64,000 nt of DNA from Mesodorylaimus sp. YZB2_4 (GCA_030248295.1 JASANH010000606.1:1302001-1366000), one strand, 5' to 3'; shown: positions 1 through 12,096, numbered from the stretch's first letter. Numbers and translations: made by a program. The notes: generated by a model not told the origin, from the sequence alone.

Positions 1-1294
1 AGGCTGCGAGGAGAGGCGGGGGCTTAGTGCAAGAGTATTACCGGCGGGCGTACAATCTGATGTATTCTGTCGGCACTTGCCGAGTGCCATTAGTGGCAGT
101 GATTGACGGAATCGTCATGGGTGGAGTAAGCATCCACGTCCATCAGATGTGTTCACTCTAATATCAGGTCCCTAATTTCAGGGTGCCGGCATCTCAGTCC
201 ATGGCACGTTCAGAGTAGCCACAGAGCGAACATTGTTTGCCATGCCTGAAAACGCCATAGGTAGCTTTTTGGATTTCTCATGTATTCGTTCCAGCTTGTA
301 CTAAACTTTCAACTAGGATATTTTCCTGACGTCGGCAGCAGTTACTTCATGCCTCGTCTGACAGGAAAGCTTGGTCTTTTCCTGGCGTTGACTGGATTCC
401 GTCTGAAAGGACGAGATTGCGTGGATGCGGGAATCGCCACTCACTTCATTCATAGTCATCTGGTAATGTCCGATCTCCATTGCTGGCCAGGCTGGTGAGG
501 GAGACGATGTTTCCTGGTCCATAGCTGCAGGCGGCAACGAAGAAACCATGTTGCTGAACAAGTGCTAGCATCTCTTTGCAGCTCAAGGACGCCGAGTCGG
601 AACTGCTGTCTATCAAATCGGGAAAAGTCAACAAGAATACAGTTGATCAAGTGCTGTCCAAATTCCAAAAAGAGGTACTCGACAAGGTGAAGTCTTTTCT
701 TATCTCTCATGTCAATTTCCAGAGTGTCGCTGGCAAAAAGCATCAATACACGTTGCAACCTCATCTAGAAAAGGTCAACCAATGCTTTGGTGCTAGATCG
801 ATTGAGGAGGTGTGGAAACGGTTGGAGCAGGACGGCTCACCATGGGCTCTGGAGCAGCTGAGGATAATGCGTAAAATGGTGAGTGAGTATAGCGAGAGCA
901 ATCAGCAAGAGTTGACAACTTTCGAGCAAGATCTATGTATGCAAAATGGTGAGGGCCGAACAGTCGATCTGTTTTTTAGTCGCCGACTTCCATGAAAGCG
1001 ACCATGCGTCAACTGGAATATGGGGCTAGAATGCCATTCAAGGACTGCTTCAAAATGGAATATCGCATGGTTCAACGATTCCTTGGTATTCAAGACTTTC
1101 ACGAGGGGGTTCGGGCTGGTAAGACTCCTTCCCAAAATTCTTTCGTTTCTATAGCTTTTTTTCTTATAGTGGTGATCGACAAGGACAATTCTCCAAAATG
1201 GAACCCCGCCACATTAGAGGGCATAACTGAGAAGCACGTCAACTGGTTCTTCTCGCCTCTACCACCTGACGAAGAACTTGTGGTTTTGGACTGA
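1..1294 (+). CDS. hibch: 3-hydroxyisobutyryl-CoA hydrolase, copy 1 (5' end outside window)
   Basis: This gene encodes the mitochondrial valine-catabolism enzyme that hydrolyses 3-hydroxyisobutyryl-CoA (crotonase/enoyl-CoA hydratase fold). Visible exons are <1-125, 182-260, 317-462, 582-686, 723-878, 980-1118 and 1170-1294 (TGA). All junctions are GT-AG and phase-consistent. Recognisable family segments in order are [71 protein letters not shown] and [10 protein letters not shown]. They match HIBCH more closely than generic crotonases. The 36-nt intron at 687-722 is a multiple of three and has no stop, so retaining it would add 12 residues in frame. The first exons, including the transit peptide, lie upstream of the window. 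A second complete copy follows at 4218-6911 on the same strand. Family identity is very secure; whether both copies are expressed is unknown. Confidence 0.93.
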
Positions 1295-2230
1295 TCATGA
1301 AGGCGTTCGAAGACAATCTTATGATATGTATATCTCTGTACGAGTATGCCGAGTGCTGCACTTGCCTGGTTTATGTGGTCCTCGTCGTAAAGAAGAAGCG
1401 AGGTGTTTTACTTGCATGACATGCGACTCTGATGCTAGAAATGATAGATGTATTAGCTACCCACAAGCGAAGAAGAGAGCTTGAGAAGCTTTGACCGACT
1501 TTCTGAAGGTCGACAGGTCTCGTGCGAATGCTACATAATATACATAATCACTAAATCGCTGCAAAATAACCATATCCTTGACAAGTAAACTTGGCGCCTT
1601 GACTTTACTGGACTTTTCTGCGCACCAATTCAAATTCTTATAAATTGCCGCTTACAAATCCTTGTTTCGCTTTATCGGTCTTTGTTTACATGTCCTCTGC
1701 CGTTCAAGTGCACTGCTAATCGTAATTGTTCAGCCAGAGAGTAAATAGCATAGCAGCAATATGCGTCCCTGAATCTATAGTCTCGGGCAATGGTCTTCAA
1801 TTTATTGCTACCTGGCGCGCATTTTACCTTTAGCTGCATTCGCAATTATTCTGTGTACTTGTTTTGCACTTGGACCAATAATTTGGTGTTTGGTAAAATC
1901 GATTAGAGCTCTGTGCCTTCTATACATGGGAACCTCACTAGATCCACTACCGTCAGAAAGAAAAGATAGTTGCTTTATCCACTTTGAGACAGTATACGTA
2001 GCACTAATCGCAAGCTTAGGGAGAGTTTATCCACAGTACGCCTATTCCACTTGTTAATATTAATGACTGCAATGTGGAATCTCCTAATGCACTTACCATG
2101 GTCTATGACGCCCAAGCAGAAAGCGTTTCAGATTGCTGGATCACACGAAGCTCCAGGCAGCCAAAACAAAATTCTCCGCAAGGATTGAAATTTAATTTTT
2201 TAAAATAACTCAATAATTCTAAATAACATT
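1295..2230. other. intergenic DNA between HIBCH copies
   Basis: This stretch is AT-rich and lacks convincing coding exons. The first ~150 nt are a diverged counterpart of the sequence after copy 2 (6912-7080). They share scattered blocks such as CGAGTATGCC and GCATGACATGCG-like words, so this is duplicated 3' flank. Confidence 0.5.
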
Positions 2231-2231
2231 A

Positions 2232-4022
2232 GAGCAGAAATATGCGTTTATGTGTCTATGTCTGCATTCTTAACAAAATTTGTATGATACTTCTAGACAG
2301 CATACTGATGCCCAAGCTGGACTCGACTTAGCAACCAGGACTCGTGAGAGTACCTGTAAGGAATTGTTTTTCATTCCAGCTAGATGATATATCATGTAAA
2401 TGGTGTGAAGCGATAAGAAATCAGTTGGCACTGCTCACTTCTCGTGCAGGCAATACAAAAAAGAAGTTACTAATCGGCAGTCAATCAGAAACACGCATTG
2501 CCTCGGCAGTCATTCCGAGGACAATGCCGTCTTCGACATGCAAACCCATCAAGGTTGGCTCCTCTAGCACAACTATGTGTCTGCCACCACTGAAATCCAG
2601 TTTTGACAACAGATATTGTCGAGTTAGAGCTTTCGCAACATTATGCTCTTAGGCTTTATCTGAATGATTTTAGCATTTCGTATCAGGATGCCCTAGTCAG
2701 ATCTGGATGGTCGTCACTTTATAAGAGAAGAAAGTGTTTGAAAGTGTGCCAGTTTTATAAGTTTTATCGCGGTTTTCTGGATTTTACCAATGCACGTCTT
2801 AATGACACATATTTTTTCCGTGCTGGCCGCAGGGCCTGTGAGCCGCGCCATCTTGTTTTTCCTAGACTAAACTTTAAAGCTTATCGTTAGAGGCAGAGCT
2901 TTATTTGATCAGCTATTAATTCATGGAATGATGTTTTTTTGGAAACTGCTTGGGCGTCAAGTGATTTTTTCTAGGTATATGAAAGCAAGAAATTTTTTAA
3001 ATTGCCCTGTACCGATAATTGTTGTGTTTCATAGACTTTGAGCGCGCATCCTGCGTTTGTCTATCGAATAAACAGTAAATGAATGAACTACAAACGATTA
3101 GCATATTAAACTATGCGTCTGACTACGATCCACTAACAGTAAGCCATAGCCAGCATTTTAATCTCGGGGGTTGTACCGTACAAGTATTCGAGGGGGCGCA
3201 ATCAAAATAAGGATGTCGCTGTTTCTGTTTTTCTTTACGCAACCAGGGAGTGAATACCCCAAAGAAATTGGCTGTCTCAACATTTCTGCCACTCCAATGG
3301 GGTGCAGTGATTCAAAGGATCAGTCAAAGGCTAATACCACCGACTAGTCTATCAAACCATGCATCAGAGTGTGGTCCATTACGCGCACAGCTATACAGTC
3401 AAATACAAACAGGAGAAAATTGGAACCAAAAAACCCAAAAAAAGGTGTAATCTATAAAATCAAACTGTAAAGTAACTGCTTGCTTTAACTTATAGGCAAT
3501 TTGAATTTCACGCATTTCACGCGAGAATTTCTGTAAGCAGTATCAGTAGTCAAAGCCTTGGTTTGATAGACTGATCCTTAGTAATGGCAGACACATAGTT
3601 GTACTAGAGGAGCCAACATTGATGGGTTTGCACGTCAAAGACGGTATTGTCCTCGGATGACTGCTGAGGCAATGCGTGTTGCTGATTGACTGCCGATTAG
3701 TAACTTCTTTTTTGTATTGCCTGCACGAGAAGTGAGCAGTGCCAACCGATTTCTCATCGCTTCACACCATTTACATTATATATCATCTAGCTGGAATGAA
3801 AAACAACTCCTTACAGTTACTCTCACGAGTCCTGGTTGCTGGGTCGAGTCCTGTTTTGGCATCGGTATGCTGTCGGGGAGTGGCATACAAATTTGTTAAA
3901 GAATGCAGTCGTCTCGTCATCAAAACGGGTCTGGAGCTTTTTTCTAACTGTTTGATGGTAGCGCGTCTTCAATTCCCGTTCTTTAACGTAGACTTAGACG
4001 CACAAACGCATATTTCTGCTCG
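2232..4022. repeat. large imperfect inverted repeat enclosing a LINE fragment
   Basis: The left arm, about 2232-2588, is the reverse complement of the right arm, about 3583-4022. Matching landmarks are GAGCAGAAATATGCGTTT (left) against its complement near 4005-4022, CATTCCAGCTAGATGATATA (left, 2374-2393) against the right arm near 3778-3797, and ACAACTATGTGTCTGCCA (left, 2571-2588) against 3583-3600. The arms are diverged, and about 75 nt of the outer right arm is missing from the left arm. The roughly 1-kb centre holds a non-LTR retrotransposon 3' end (2603-3085). The structure could be a foldback or long-TIR DNA element, or an inverted duplication. No transposase is visible. Confidence 0.7.
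2603..3085 (+). mobile_element. LINE (non-LTR retrotransposon) 3'-end fragment
   Basis: The conceptual translation at 2640-2890 contains RLYLNDFSI, SGWSSLYKRRK and QFYKFYRGF. These correspond closely to RLYLNDWSI, CNWASLFDRRK and QLYKFYHGF near the C-terminus of the longer LINE at 31628-33953 (- strand). Only the last ~90 codons and the 3' tail are present, as expected for a 5'-truncated insertion. The tail ends in an A-rich ATGA-type simple sequence near 3070-3090. It lies inside the large inverted repeat. Frame damage shows it is inactive. Confidence 0.75.
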
Positions 4023-4217
4023 AATGACATCACTTTCTCAAGTGGTGGAACTTTTCCGCGTATATGTAAGAAGTCAGTCCTAAAGTGTGAAGGAATACCA
4101 GCGAACAGTATGTGGTTAGTGGCTGGCTTTTGTGCTGCACTAGGTTATATAAAATTTTAATTGCAGCTCGCTAAGATTTCTGTTTTAGCTGCCTGGAGCT
4201 TCGTGTGATACAGAAAT

Positions 4218-6911
4218 ATGAAACGCTTACTGCTTGGTGGTCATGGACCGTGGTACCATTCAATGGTAAGTGCATTTGGAGATCCCACAATGCAGTCACT
4301 GTTTCTGATAATGGAGGATCTAGTGAGGCCCCGCGTAGATACGGGTATCTGTCGGGTATCTGCCCTGCAGGGATAATAATAGTCGAGCTATCTGTAACTT
4401 CCACAGCACTGCAATAGGAATATAGTTTCAGCACTTTCCGTTTATTACTCGTGTGTCATCCACAATGGACGTTCATTTCAGAAAAGGCATGCGGCAGATT
4501 TAGCAGCCTCACAACTTCGAGTATTTGCCAAATTGGCTGACAAAATTGATGCCGACCTGGGGCAGAATATGGGCGATATTCTAGCCTCTAATGTGAATGG
4601 CAAGCGTATTCTCGTTGTCAGTCGCCCTGAAGTGTTGAATGCTCTCAGTTTTCGAATGATCAGCAAGATGTACTCTCTCGTGAAGGCGAGTGAATTCAGT
4701 TCCCATCGGTTTTTTTGGCCTCATTTTGAATGCGAGCATGTTTTAGAACGTAGATGGAGTCGACATGGTCATCGTGAAGGGTGATGGCAACAAAGCGTTC
4801 TGTGCTGGTGGCGATGTTCGGTGTAGGTAGTTTTCCTTTTCTAGCTTACAGTACGCGCCACGAAAAAATGGTCCCGTGACGATTCACCCATTTGGTCGCC
4901 CGCCCCCCCCCCCCCCCCCCCCCCTACTGAATCAGCTTTCCTATTACCAGACACAGTTTGGAAATCGACTCACGTCACTAAGACAAGCGACGTTCCCCCA
5001 CTGTGTCGCTTCATCCACCACCCCCACTATAATTTTCCGCCTGATGCGCAAGTACGCGATTTGGGCAGCAGAAGACATTTTTTCATATTTTGACACGCTG
5101 CCAATTTGAGCTGTGCGACTCGACTAGACCAGCTTTCCTCTACTAATTAAAGGAAGTGCAAATCTAGGCAGAGGTACTTTACTAAATTCATCAGTGGCAG
5201 CGGTAGATTTTGGCGAAGCAGTTTTCTCAATTATGGAACATTAGGCTCGTTGGTCCAAGGAAACAAGCGCAATGCAAACGCTTTTAAATCGCTTATTGGA
5301 TCGCTAAAATGGAATATCGCATCGCAGTGGCAATCGAATGATAATTCAAAAAATCATGGAGCGTTTTAGGCATATTTCGTATCTTCTAGGATGAATGACG
5401 ACGATTAGCGCATGTGCATGTGTGCATACCCTATGATCCTAGACGAAGGCAGTTTTTGAAATTCTCAAAGTTTGGATAGCCGCAATTTCGCAACACGATT
5501 GGTGGGAGAACCGTCACAGAAAGGGCAACGTTGCATGTCTTATTGAGTCGATTTCCCAACAAGACTCAGTGGCGAATCGTCTCACAATCAAAAAATATCC
5601 TCATTTCAGTCATCACTGAAGCTGCAAGGAGAGGCGGTGGCTTGGTGCAAGAGTACTATCGACTGGGGTCCAATCTGTTGTATTCCATTAGCACTTGCCG
5701 AGTGCCAATAGTGGCAATAATTGACGGAATCGTCATGGGAGGAGTAAGCATCTAGCAGCTATGATCCCTCCAGTATCAGGTCCCTAATTACAGGGTGTTG
5801 GCATCTCAGTCCATGGCACGTTCAGAGTAGCCACAGAGCGTACGTTTTTTGCCATGCCTGAAAACTCCATAGGTAGCTTTTTGGATTTCTCATGTATTCG
5901 TTCCAGCTTATACTAAACTTTCAACTAGGATATTTTCCTGACGTCGGCAGCAGTTACTTCATGCCTCGTCTGACAGGAAAGCTTGGTCTTTTCCTGGCGT
6001 TGACTGGATTCCGTCTGAAAGGACGAGATTGCGTGGATGCGGGAATCGCCACTCACTTCATTCATAGTCATCTGGTAATGTCCGATCTCCATTGCTGGCC
6101 AGGCTGGTGAGGGAGACGATGTTTCCTGGTCCATAGTTGCAGGCGGCAACGAAGAAACCATGTTGCTGAACAAGTGCTAGCATCTCTTTGCAGCTCAAGG
6201 ACGCCGAGTCGGAACTGCTGTCTATCAAATCGGGAAAAGTCAACAAGAATACAGTTGATCAAGTGCTGTCCAAATTCCAAAAAGAGGTACTCGACAAGGT
6301 GAAGTCTTTTCTTATCACTCATGTCAATTATTTTCCAGAGTGTCGCTGGCAAAAAGCATCAATACACGTTGCAACCTCATCTAGAGAAGGTCAACCAATG
6401 CTTCGGTGCTAGATCGATCGAGGAGGTGTGGAAACGGTTGGACCAGGACGGCTCACCATGGGCTCTGGAGCAGCTGAGGATAATGCGGAAAATGGTGAGT
6501 GAGTATAGCGAGAGCAATCAGCAAGAATTGACGACTTTCGAGCAAGATCTATGTATGCAAAATGGTGAGGGCCGAACAGTCGATCTGTTTTTTAGTCGCC
6601 GACTTCCATGAAAGCGACCATGCGTCAACTGGAATATGGGGCTAGAATGCCACTTAAGGAATGTTTTAAAATGGAATATCGCATGATTCAACGATTCCTT
6701 GGTATTCATGACTTCCACGAGGGGGTTCGGGCTGGTAAGACTCCTTATCTGAAAAATTTTCGTTTCTTCAGATTTCTTTCTTACAGCGGTGATCGACAAA
6801 GACAATTCTCCAAAATGGAACCCCGCCACGTTAGAGGGCATAACTGAGAAGCACGTCGACTGGTTCTTCTCGCCTCTGCCACCTGACGAAGAACTTGTGG
6901 TTTTGGACTGA
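4218..6911 (+). CDS. hibch: 3-hydroxyisobutyryl-CoA hydrolase, copy 2 (complete)
   Basis: This is a complete HIBCH gene of ten exons: 4218-4265, 4482-4679, 4747-4822, 5610-5743, 5794-5872, 5929-6074, 6194-6298, 6339-6494, 6596-6734 and 6787-6911. The phases join to a protein of about 401 residues; human HIBCH is 386. Motifs include AFCAGGDVR (oxyanion-loop region), [30 protein letters not shown] and FHEGVRA. The N-terminus starting MKRLLLGG is basic and compatible with a mitochondrial transit peptide (inference). The exon 3 donor is GTAGGT at 4823. The nearer GT at 4821 would break frame. Intron 7 (6299-6338) is only 40 nt and is 4 nt longer than in copy 1, so here retention would shift frame. 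The exon 5-8 block is nearly identical to copy 1, introns included. Confidence 0.94.
4903..4924 (+). repeat. poly(C) tract, 22 nt
   Basis: An uninterrupted run of 22 C lies inside intron 3 (4823-5609) of HIBCH copy 2. Homopolymer length may be unreliable in the assembly. Confidence 0.9.
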
Positions 6912-7732
6912 TCATGATGCTTACAAAGACAATGCTGTGGTATGCTCTACTCGGTGTAGTCTGCGAGTATGCCAAGTGCTGGGCGTGCCTGGTTTGTCTG
7001 GTCCTTTCCATGAAGCGTAAGCGAGGTCTTTTGATTTCATGACATGCGGAGCTGAAACCAGAAATGATATGTAGAAGTAGGGGATTTCTTATCAGTATTC
7101 TGTATTGTATTAGTATGGACTGAATCAGCCGTTATGATGGTCAGAGCTTAGGTGATCAGTAATGTTACGGTTCCAGTATTTATGTACGGTTGGTTGGTAG
7201 TTTTATGCTGTACTGTACTTATTGCTGGCTGTACATGTAAAAGCGTTTGTTGCAAGTGCACATGAAGAGGGAAGAGGGGAAATACATGACTAGTCTGCGC
7301 AAATTTTATTCTCTCGCAACAGCGTAGAGACCCGAAAAAAATTGTGATAGTGATCGGGTATCGATGCGCAGGTAGGGGCAACACAACTCACGGCTGATGA
7401 GACGGCACAAAAACGATTAAGCAAGCTGTAACAAGCCATCAAAGTGCGTTTTCAGCTTGCATACGGACAACGACACAATGACAGACTCACAAAACATGCA
7501 TCACGAATGAGTACACCAAGTACGGGTGAGTTTCAGTGACGGTTACGAAATTCGCCTGATGGCTTTGAATGTTTTTCGGTCGGGACGCAGAAAGTCCATT
7601 CCCGGTGGTCACGTATTCGTCGCTCAATCATACACGTCGGTGCAAGTGTGTCTGGATTGCAGTAACAGACGCTTTCTCTAAAATGCGAACCTGTCAAAGG
7701 CAAAGTAGTAGGGTAACAGAAAATCTGTAGGC
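6912..7732. other. intergenic, convergent 3' flanks
   Basis: This separates the + strand HIBCH copy 2 from the - strand mucin-like gene. The first ~170 nt resemble the copy 1 3' flank. A TACTGTAC motif lies at 7211-7218. No coding exon was recognised. Confidence 0.5.
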
Positions 7733-10700
7733 TTACGTGATTTGAATAATGGTTCCCACGCCGGACCATTCTGGTGGCTCTCGGTAACCAGCGCAATCGT
7801 CATTTTTTACGCAGGAGTGGAACTTGCCAGAAGTATAGGAAATTTTGCCTGGCGCCCGATGCCAAAATCGTCTCGGTGTTGGTTTGGTTTGCCAGTTGTG
7901 TAGTTGAAAGAATTCGGGTGATAACATATCCTCGAATTGGGACCCTGACGCCACGTCGGCCACGTGAATTACTCTGTCACCAGTTACAATATTGACGAGG
8001 GATAGGGTGCTGGTCGGTGTTGTTAAAGGGCTTATGCTTCCTGTAGTTGCGGTCGTAGTTGTGTTTGGGTGGACCTTCTTCGCTGGAGTCACTTTGGCTT
8101 TGGATGGATGCCTGGGTGGGGGTGAGAGTGTTTCGAATGGGGCCACAGCTTCAGCATCTCGTTGACTCTTATGAGCAAACCGCCTTTGGGCTGCAGCCGC
8201 TGCGACTGCTACTGCACTGGCCTCAGAAAGAAGCAGGAATGCTGACCTTCCGGAGCCTGGAGGTGGCTGTTGTTGGCTGGGACTTCCACCACCGCCCGGG
8301 AATCCACCGTACAACCCAGCTGCTCCATAACTGCCGCTAGGTCCAGGCGCGTAGTTGTAAGTTGGACCAACACCTGGTCCAGGTTTCGGCAGATTTCCAG
8401 GAACTGCATATGGCGCTGGTGGTGTGGGCAAGCCCGTGAAGCCGGGTGGAGGAACATAGTTATTATAACCACCAGGGTATCCGTATCCGACCACTGGGGG
8501 GTGTGTTGGTGCTGTTCCTGGCGTCGGTGGGAGCGGTGGCGGAGGGGTGCCTTCAGTTGGTGGCGGTGGACCTTCAGTTGGCGGAGGGGTGCCTTCAGTT
8601 GGTGGAGAGGTGCCTGCAGTTGGTGGCGGTGGACCTTCAGTTGGCGGAGGGCTGCCTTCAGTTGGTGGAGAGGTGCCTGCAGTTGGTGGCGGTGGACCTT
8701 CAGTTGGCGGAGGGCTGCCTTCAGTTGGTGGAGAGGTGCCTGCAGTTGGTGGCGGTGGTCCTTCAGTTGGCGGAGGGCTGCCTTCAGTTGGTGTAGACGT
8801 GCCTTCAGTTGGTGGCGGAGGACCTTTGGTTGGCGGAGGGGTGCCTTCGGTCGGCGGTTGAGTTCCTGTACCCTCAGTTGATGCAGAAACAGCAGGTGTT
8901 CCAGCTGCTGGGGTTCCCTCATCAGTGACAGTCGTTTCTACGATTGGTGTTCCTGGCAACTCTGTTCTGAATACAGCATCTTCTGTAAAAGGTGTTTCTG
9001 AGGCTGGCGGACTGGCAGATGTCGCACCCTCGCTTGCAGTTTCAGCTGGAGCAGTTGTCTCCCTCGTTATTCCACCATACGTTGGAGTAGCAGGCACCGT
9101 AACCTCGCCACTGGGTGATGGAGCTGAAGAAGCTTCTGTAGTTTCGACATAGCCAGGCTCAGAAGCAGTAGTTTCTGCCGCCACAGTAGTCTCTGCGCTT
9201 GAGATTCTGGGTGTCTTAGGAGCCTCGGATGTCGATTCTGGGGCATGTGTCGTCTCTTCCGGTCCGCTAGAAGCTTCCGTCGCTTCAGGAGTGCTCTTAT
9301 TTGGAGATCCAGGAGTGGATCCTTCTTGTGCGCCTGTCGTTGTCACTTCTGGAGTCGCTGCGGGAGTGCCAGCCGTTTCAACTGATGTGGGTTGGGGTGA
9401 GTATCCGCCAGGTGGTGGTCCTTCTGCCGTATATTCTGTCGCTGGCGTACTTGGTGCTGGTGGTGGCTCGAGTGTTGATGCTGGAGCAGTACTTCCCGCA
9501 GGAGCCTCTAGAAATGCGAGGGGTGAGAACAGACTATTCCTTAAAACACATTCTTACCAGATGTAATCGGTGCTGGCGTTTCAGCAGGGCCTGAGGTGGC
9601 TGGAGGTTCTTCTGCCGGAGGGGTTGATTGAGCTGGGGTGTCAGTGTGACCAGTTGTCTGAGCTGGAGTCTCCTCGGGAAATGGGGTTTCGGCAGGAGCT
9701 GTCGTCTCCGCTGGACCTGATGTCTCGAAAGGACTGGAGCCTAGTGTCTCTGCAGGAGTTGACGCATGAGTTTCGGCTGGACCAGGTGTCTCGACTGGGC
9801 CTTCAGTTGTTGGTGCTGGAGTTCCGGCTGGACCTGGGGTGCTTTGAGCTGGTGTCTCTGCTGGACCTTCAGTGGTCGGTGCTGGCGTTTCGGCTGGAGT
9901 AGAACCAGGCGCTCTAGAAGCGGGAGTTTCTGGTGGAGGAGGAGCTGGCGTTCCAGGCTGGCCGTAGCCAGGTTGAGGTTGCTGGCCATAGCCGCCTCCA
10001 TAGCCACTGCCTCCATAACTGCCCCAGGCAGCTGGTGCGCCATATCCACTTTGATCAGAGTCTCCTCCTGGCTGGACAAAGCGTGATGTCGGGCATGAGG
10101 CGACTTGGTCTAAAGCAAAGAGACCCTATAAGGACTTGCTGATTGGTTGCAATGTCTTTACTGGACTGCGCAGCCCAACCGACTCCATGTGCCACCTCTG
10201 TTTTATCGTCCCTATAACATGTGTACGTCCTTGTCTGGATTCGATTCGATCCAGTACATTAGGCATTTATGCGTGATTTGTCAACCAATCCTATGTATGT
10301 GTGTTCACAAAGCCAGCAATGCGATTCTTCTCGCCAGGAAGTATGTCCTTGATTTATCCGCGTGTTCACGAAGGCCAAGTGGCAGTTCAGACATTTGACG
10401 CTCTATTGACCTGATCGACAATAAACCAGTACACTCGTGTCGTATCGCAATAAATTTTAGACGCGTTCAATTTGTAAAAAGCACTATTCAAAAGAAAGCA
10501 CCTGCACGACCAGCAAGAAAGCTCACTGAGCCGCTGTGTGGCCGATATTCCACCAGTCATAAGTGTGCAGCGAAAGAGAACTTAGCATTTGTCATTCATC
10601 TGTCTTATGCGCCAGTATAGTAACAATTAGCGACGATTCGGGGGCGGTGACACGGGCAACCAGGGAGACCCGAAAAAGAACATGGCCCGAATTTGTTCTC

Positions 10701-12096
10701 GACTAGAATAGTGCACTCTCATCTTTCAGACATGCGCCAACGACACCAAATCGATGAATACCTTTTTGGAGCTCATTTTCAATACTACTGTCATGGTCCG
10801 ATAAACTTTCGTCGGCTCGATCCTACATCGCCTCCTTATGCTCTTCATTCTTTGACAACAGACAATGCCCTCGTTTCGCCCGTCACTTGACGCCTTTTCT
10901 TAAAGTATAAGGCCATAAACTCGTCACAACCATCAATGACTTTTTTCGCGACATATGTTGGACAACGGCGCCTTTCTCAGCCACCGGAATTTCTGGTACA
11001 GGACAAAACCTGTGTCGCGTTTGGACGCCTTGAAATTACATTCAGAGCGTGTATCGGACGCGCGTGGTCGATCACTGCCGATCAGGGCTTCTTTTTGACA
11101 AGGAATACCGAAAAAACTAAACTACAAACTATGGCGCTCCGAAAACGAAAATCTCACGGTTCTCCTTAATTCAGGAGTCAAGTAGTCAAAAAGGCTGGCA
11201 ATTTTATGTGCCTCAGGCCAGCCGCACTGTTCGCCCGCGGGTAGTCTGGCAGATTCTTATTGACGCATTTGTTTCTTTGGCCGCCAACACACGAGGAAAG
11301 AAAAGACTGCATTCAATAGTTCGAATCGGCTCATTGTTACTCTTTTTTTCAGATTTCCACCAGACGGGCAGTAAAATGCAGGGCTGGTTCCGCCTTCTTG
11401 ATAGCCATATTTGGTAAAAACACGCTAACACGCTTGAAAGAGCAAAATTTGGACAGACATTGCCCGCCTACTAAATGGCAAAGGCGATATTTCTACTCCA
11501 ATAAGCTTTATACCACCGATTAGGTAAATGGCATTTTAGTATCATATCATGAGTCAAGGCATAGAAAATTGGAAGTACCTCTGGGAGCTTACTTGCCATA
11601 AGCCGCGCTCGCCATCTTCACGATCCTAGTATCTTCACGTATTCTGAATAAGACGATGCCTAGGTGTGTGCTTGATAGTGGCAATGTTAGAACATGTTGC
11701 TGAACACTATGCATTGGCTAATTGGAGCACCAGCGAGCACAGAGCACAGAATATATGCTGCAATGTGCTTATTTTGCTCATTTAGATGGGATGATTCATT
11801 ACATCATTAGCATGATCTATTCAAGCACCTGAGATGCAACCCGAAGCCAGCTTGGGTAGGGACCTCGACTTACCGGGACAGCAGTATCCGGGCATATCAG
11901 GCTCTCTAACCAGGCAGAAATAGTTATCGGGACACTTGGCAGTCTTGGGCACACATCCACACGAAACCACGTGGCCGTCGTTGAGCAGGACGTTTCCGAT
12001 CGGACATTTAGCTTTGGACGGGGGAAGGGTTTGAGCCGTGGACGTCCAAAGAGGTAGCCAAAAGATGACGATGATAGGACTGGGACACAGGATCAT
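7733..12096 (-). CDS. secreted Lustrin-type cysteine-rich, Pro/Thr-rich mucin-like protein
   Basis: Three exons join in phase: 12096-11874, 10109-9558 and 9507-7733, giving about 849 residues. Exon 1 encodes a signal peptide (hydrophobic stretch near residues 6-18) and a cysteine-rich module with the pattern CPxG...CGC...CPDNYFC...GYCCP. This resembles the Lustrin-type cysteine domain common in nematode secreted proteins. Exon 2 and most of exon 3 are low complexity: a GYG/Q-rich stretch, then hundreds of residues of P, T, E, S, A and G with ETPAP- and PTEG-type words, then a 21-residue tandem repeat at 8570-8820. The C-terminus is less biased, contains CVKNDDC and ends in IIQIT. The composition predicts heavy O-glycosylation or a cuticle/extracellular-matrix role (inference). 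The 1.76-kb intron 1 may hide further exons. The join of exon 1 to exon 2 rests on phase and on the shared CCP-D context. Confidence 0.75.
8570..8822 (-). repeat. 63-nt coding tandem repeat (about 4 copies)
   Basis: A 63-nt unit, 21 codons of PTEG/PPPP/PTAG type, recurs about every 63 nt (starts near 8570, 8633, 8696 and 8759 on the + strand) inside the mucin-like gene. The last copies vary slightly. The unit length keeps the reading frame, and several other frames also stay open, which explains spurious antisense ORFs here. Confidence 0.85.

Noticed and set aside
4821-4822. Donor at 4821 for HIBCH copy 2 exon 3, which at first suggested a frameshifted pseudogene
   Set aside because: The GTAGGT donor two bases downstream gives the correct phase and an intact protein.
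8270-8922. Long antisense and alternative-frame ORFs (Trp/Arg- or Val/Gly-rich) over the repeat region
   Set aside because: They arise because the 63-nt repeat keeps all frames open; the Pro/Thr-rich frame has phased exons and a signal peptide upstream.
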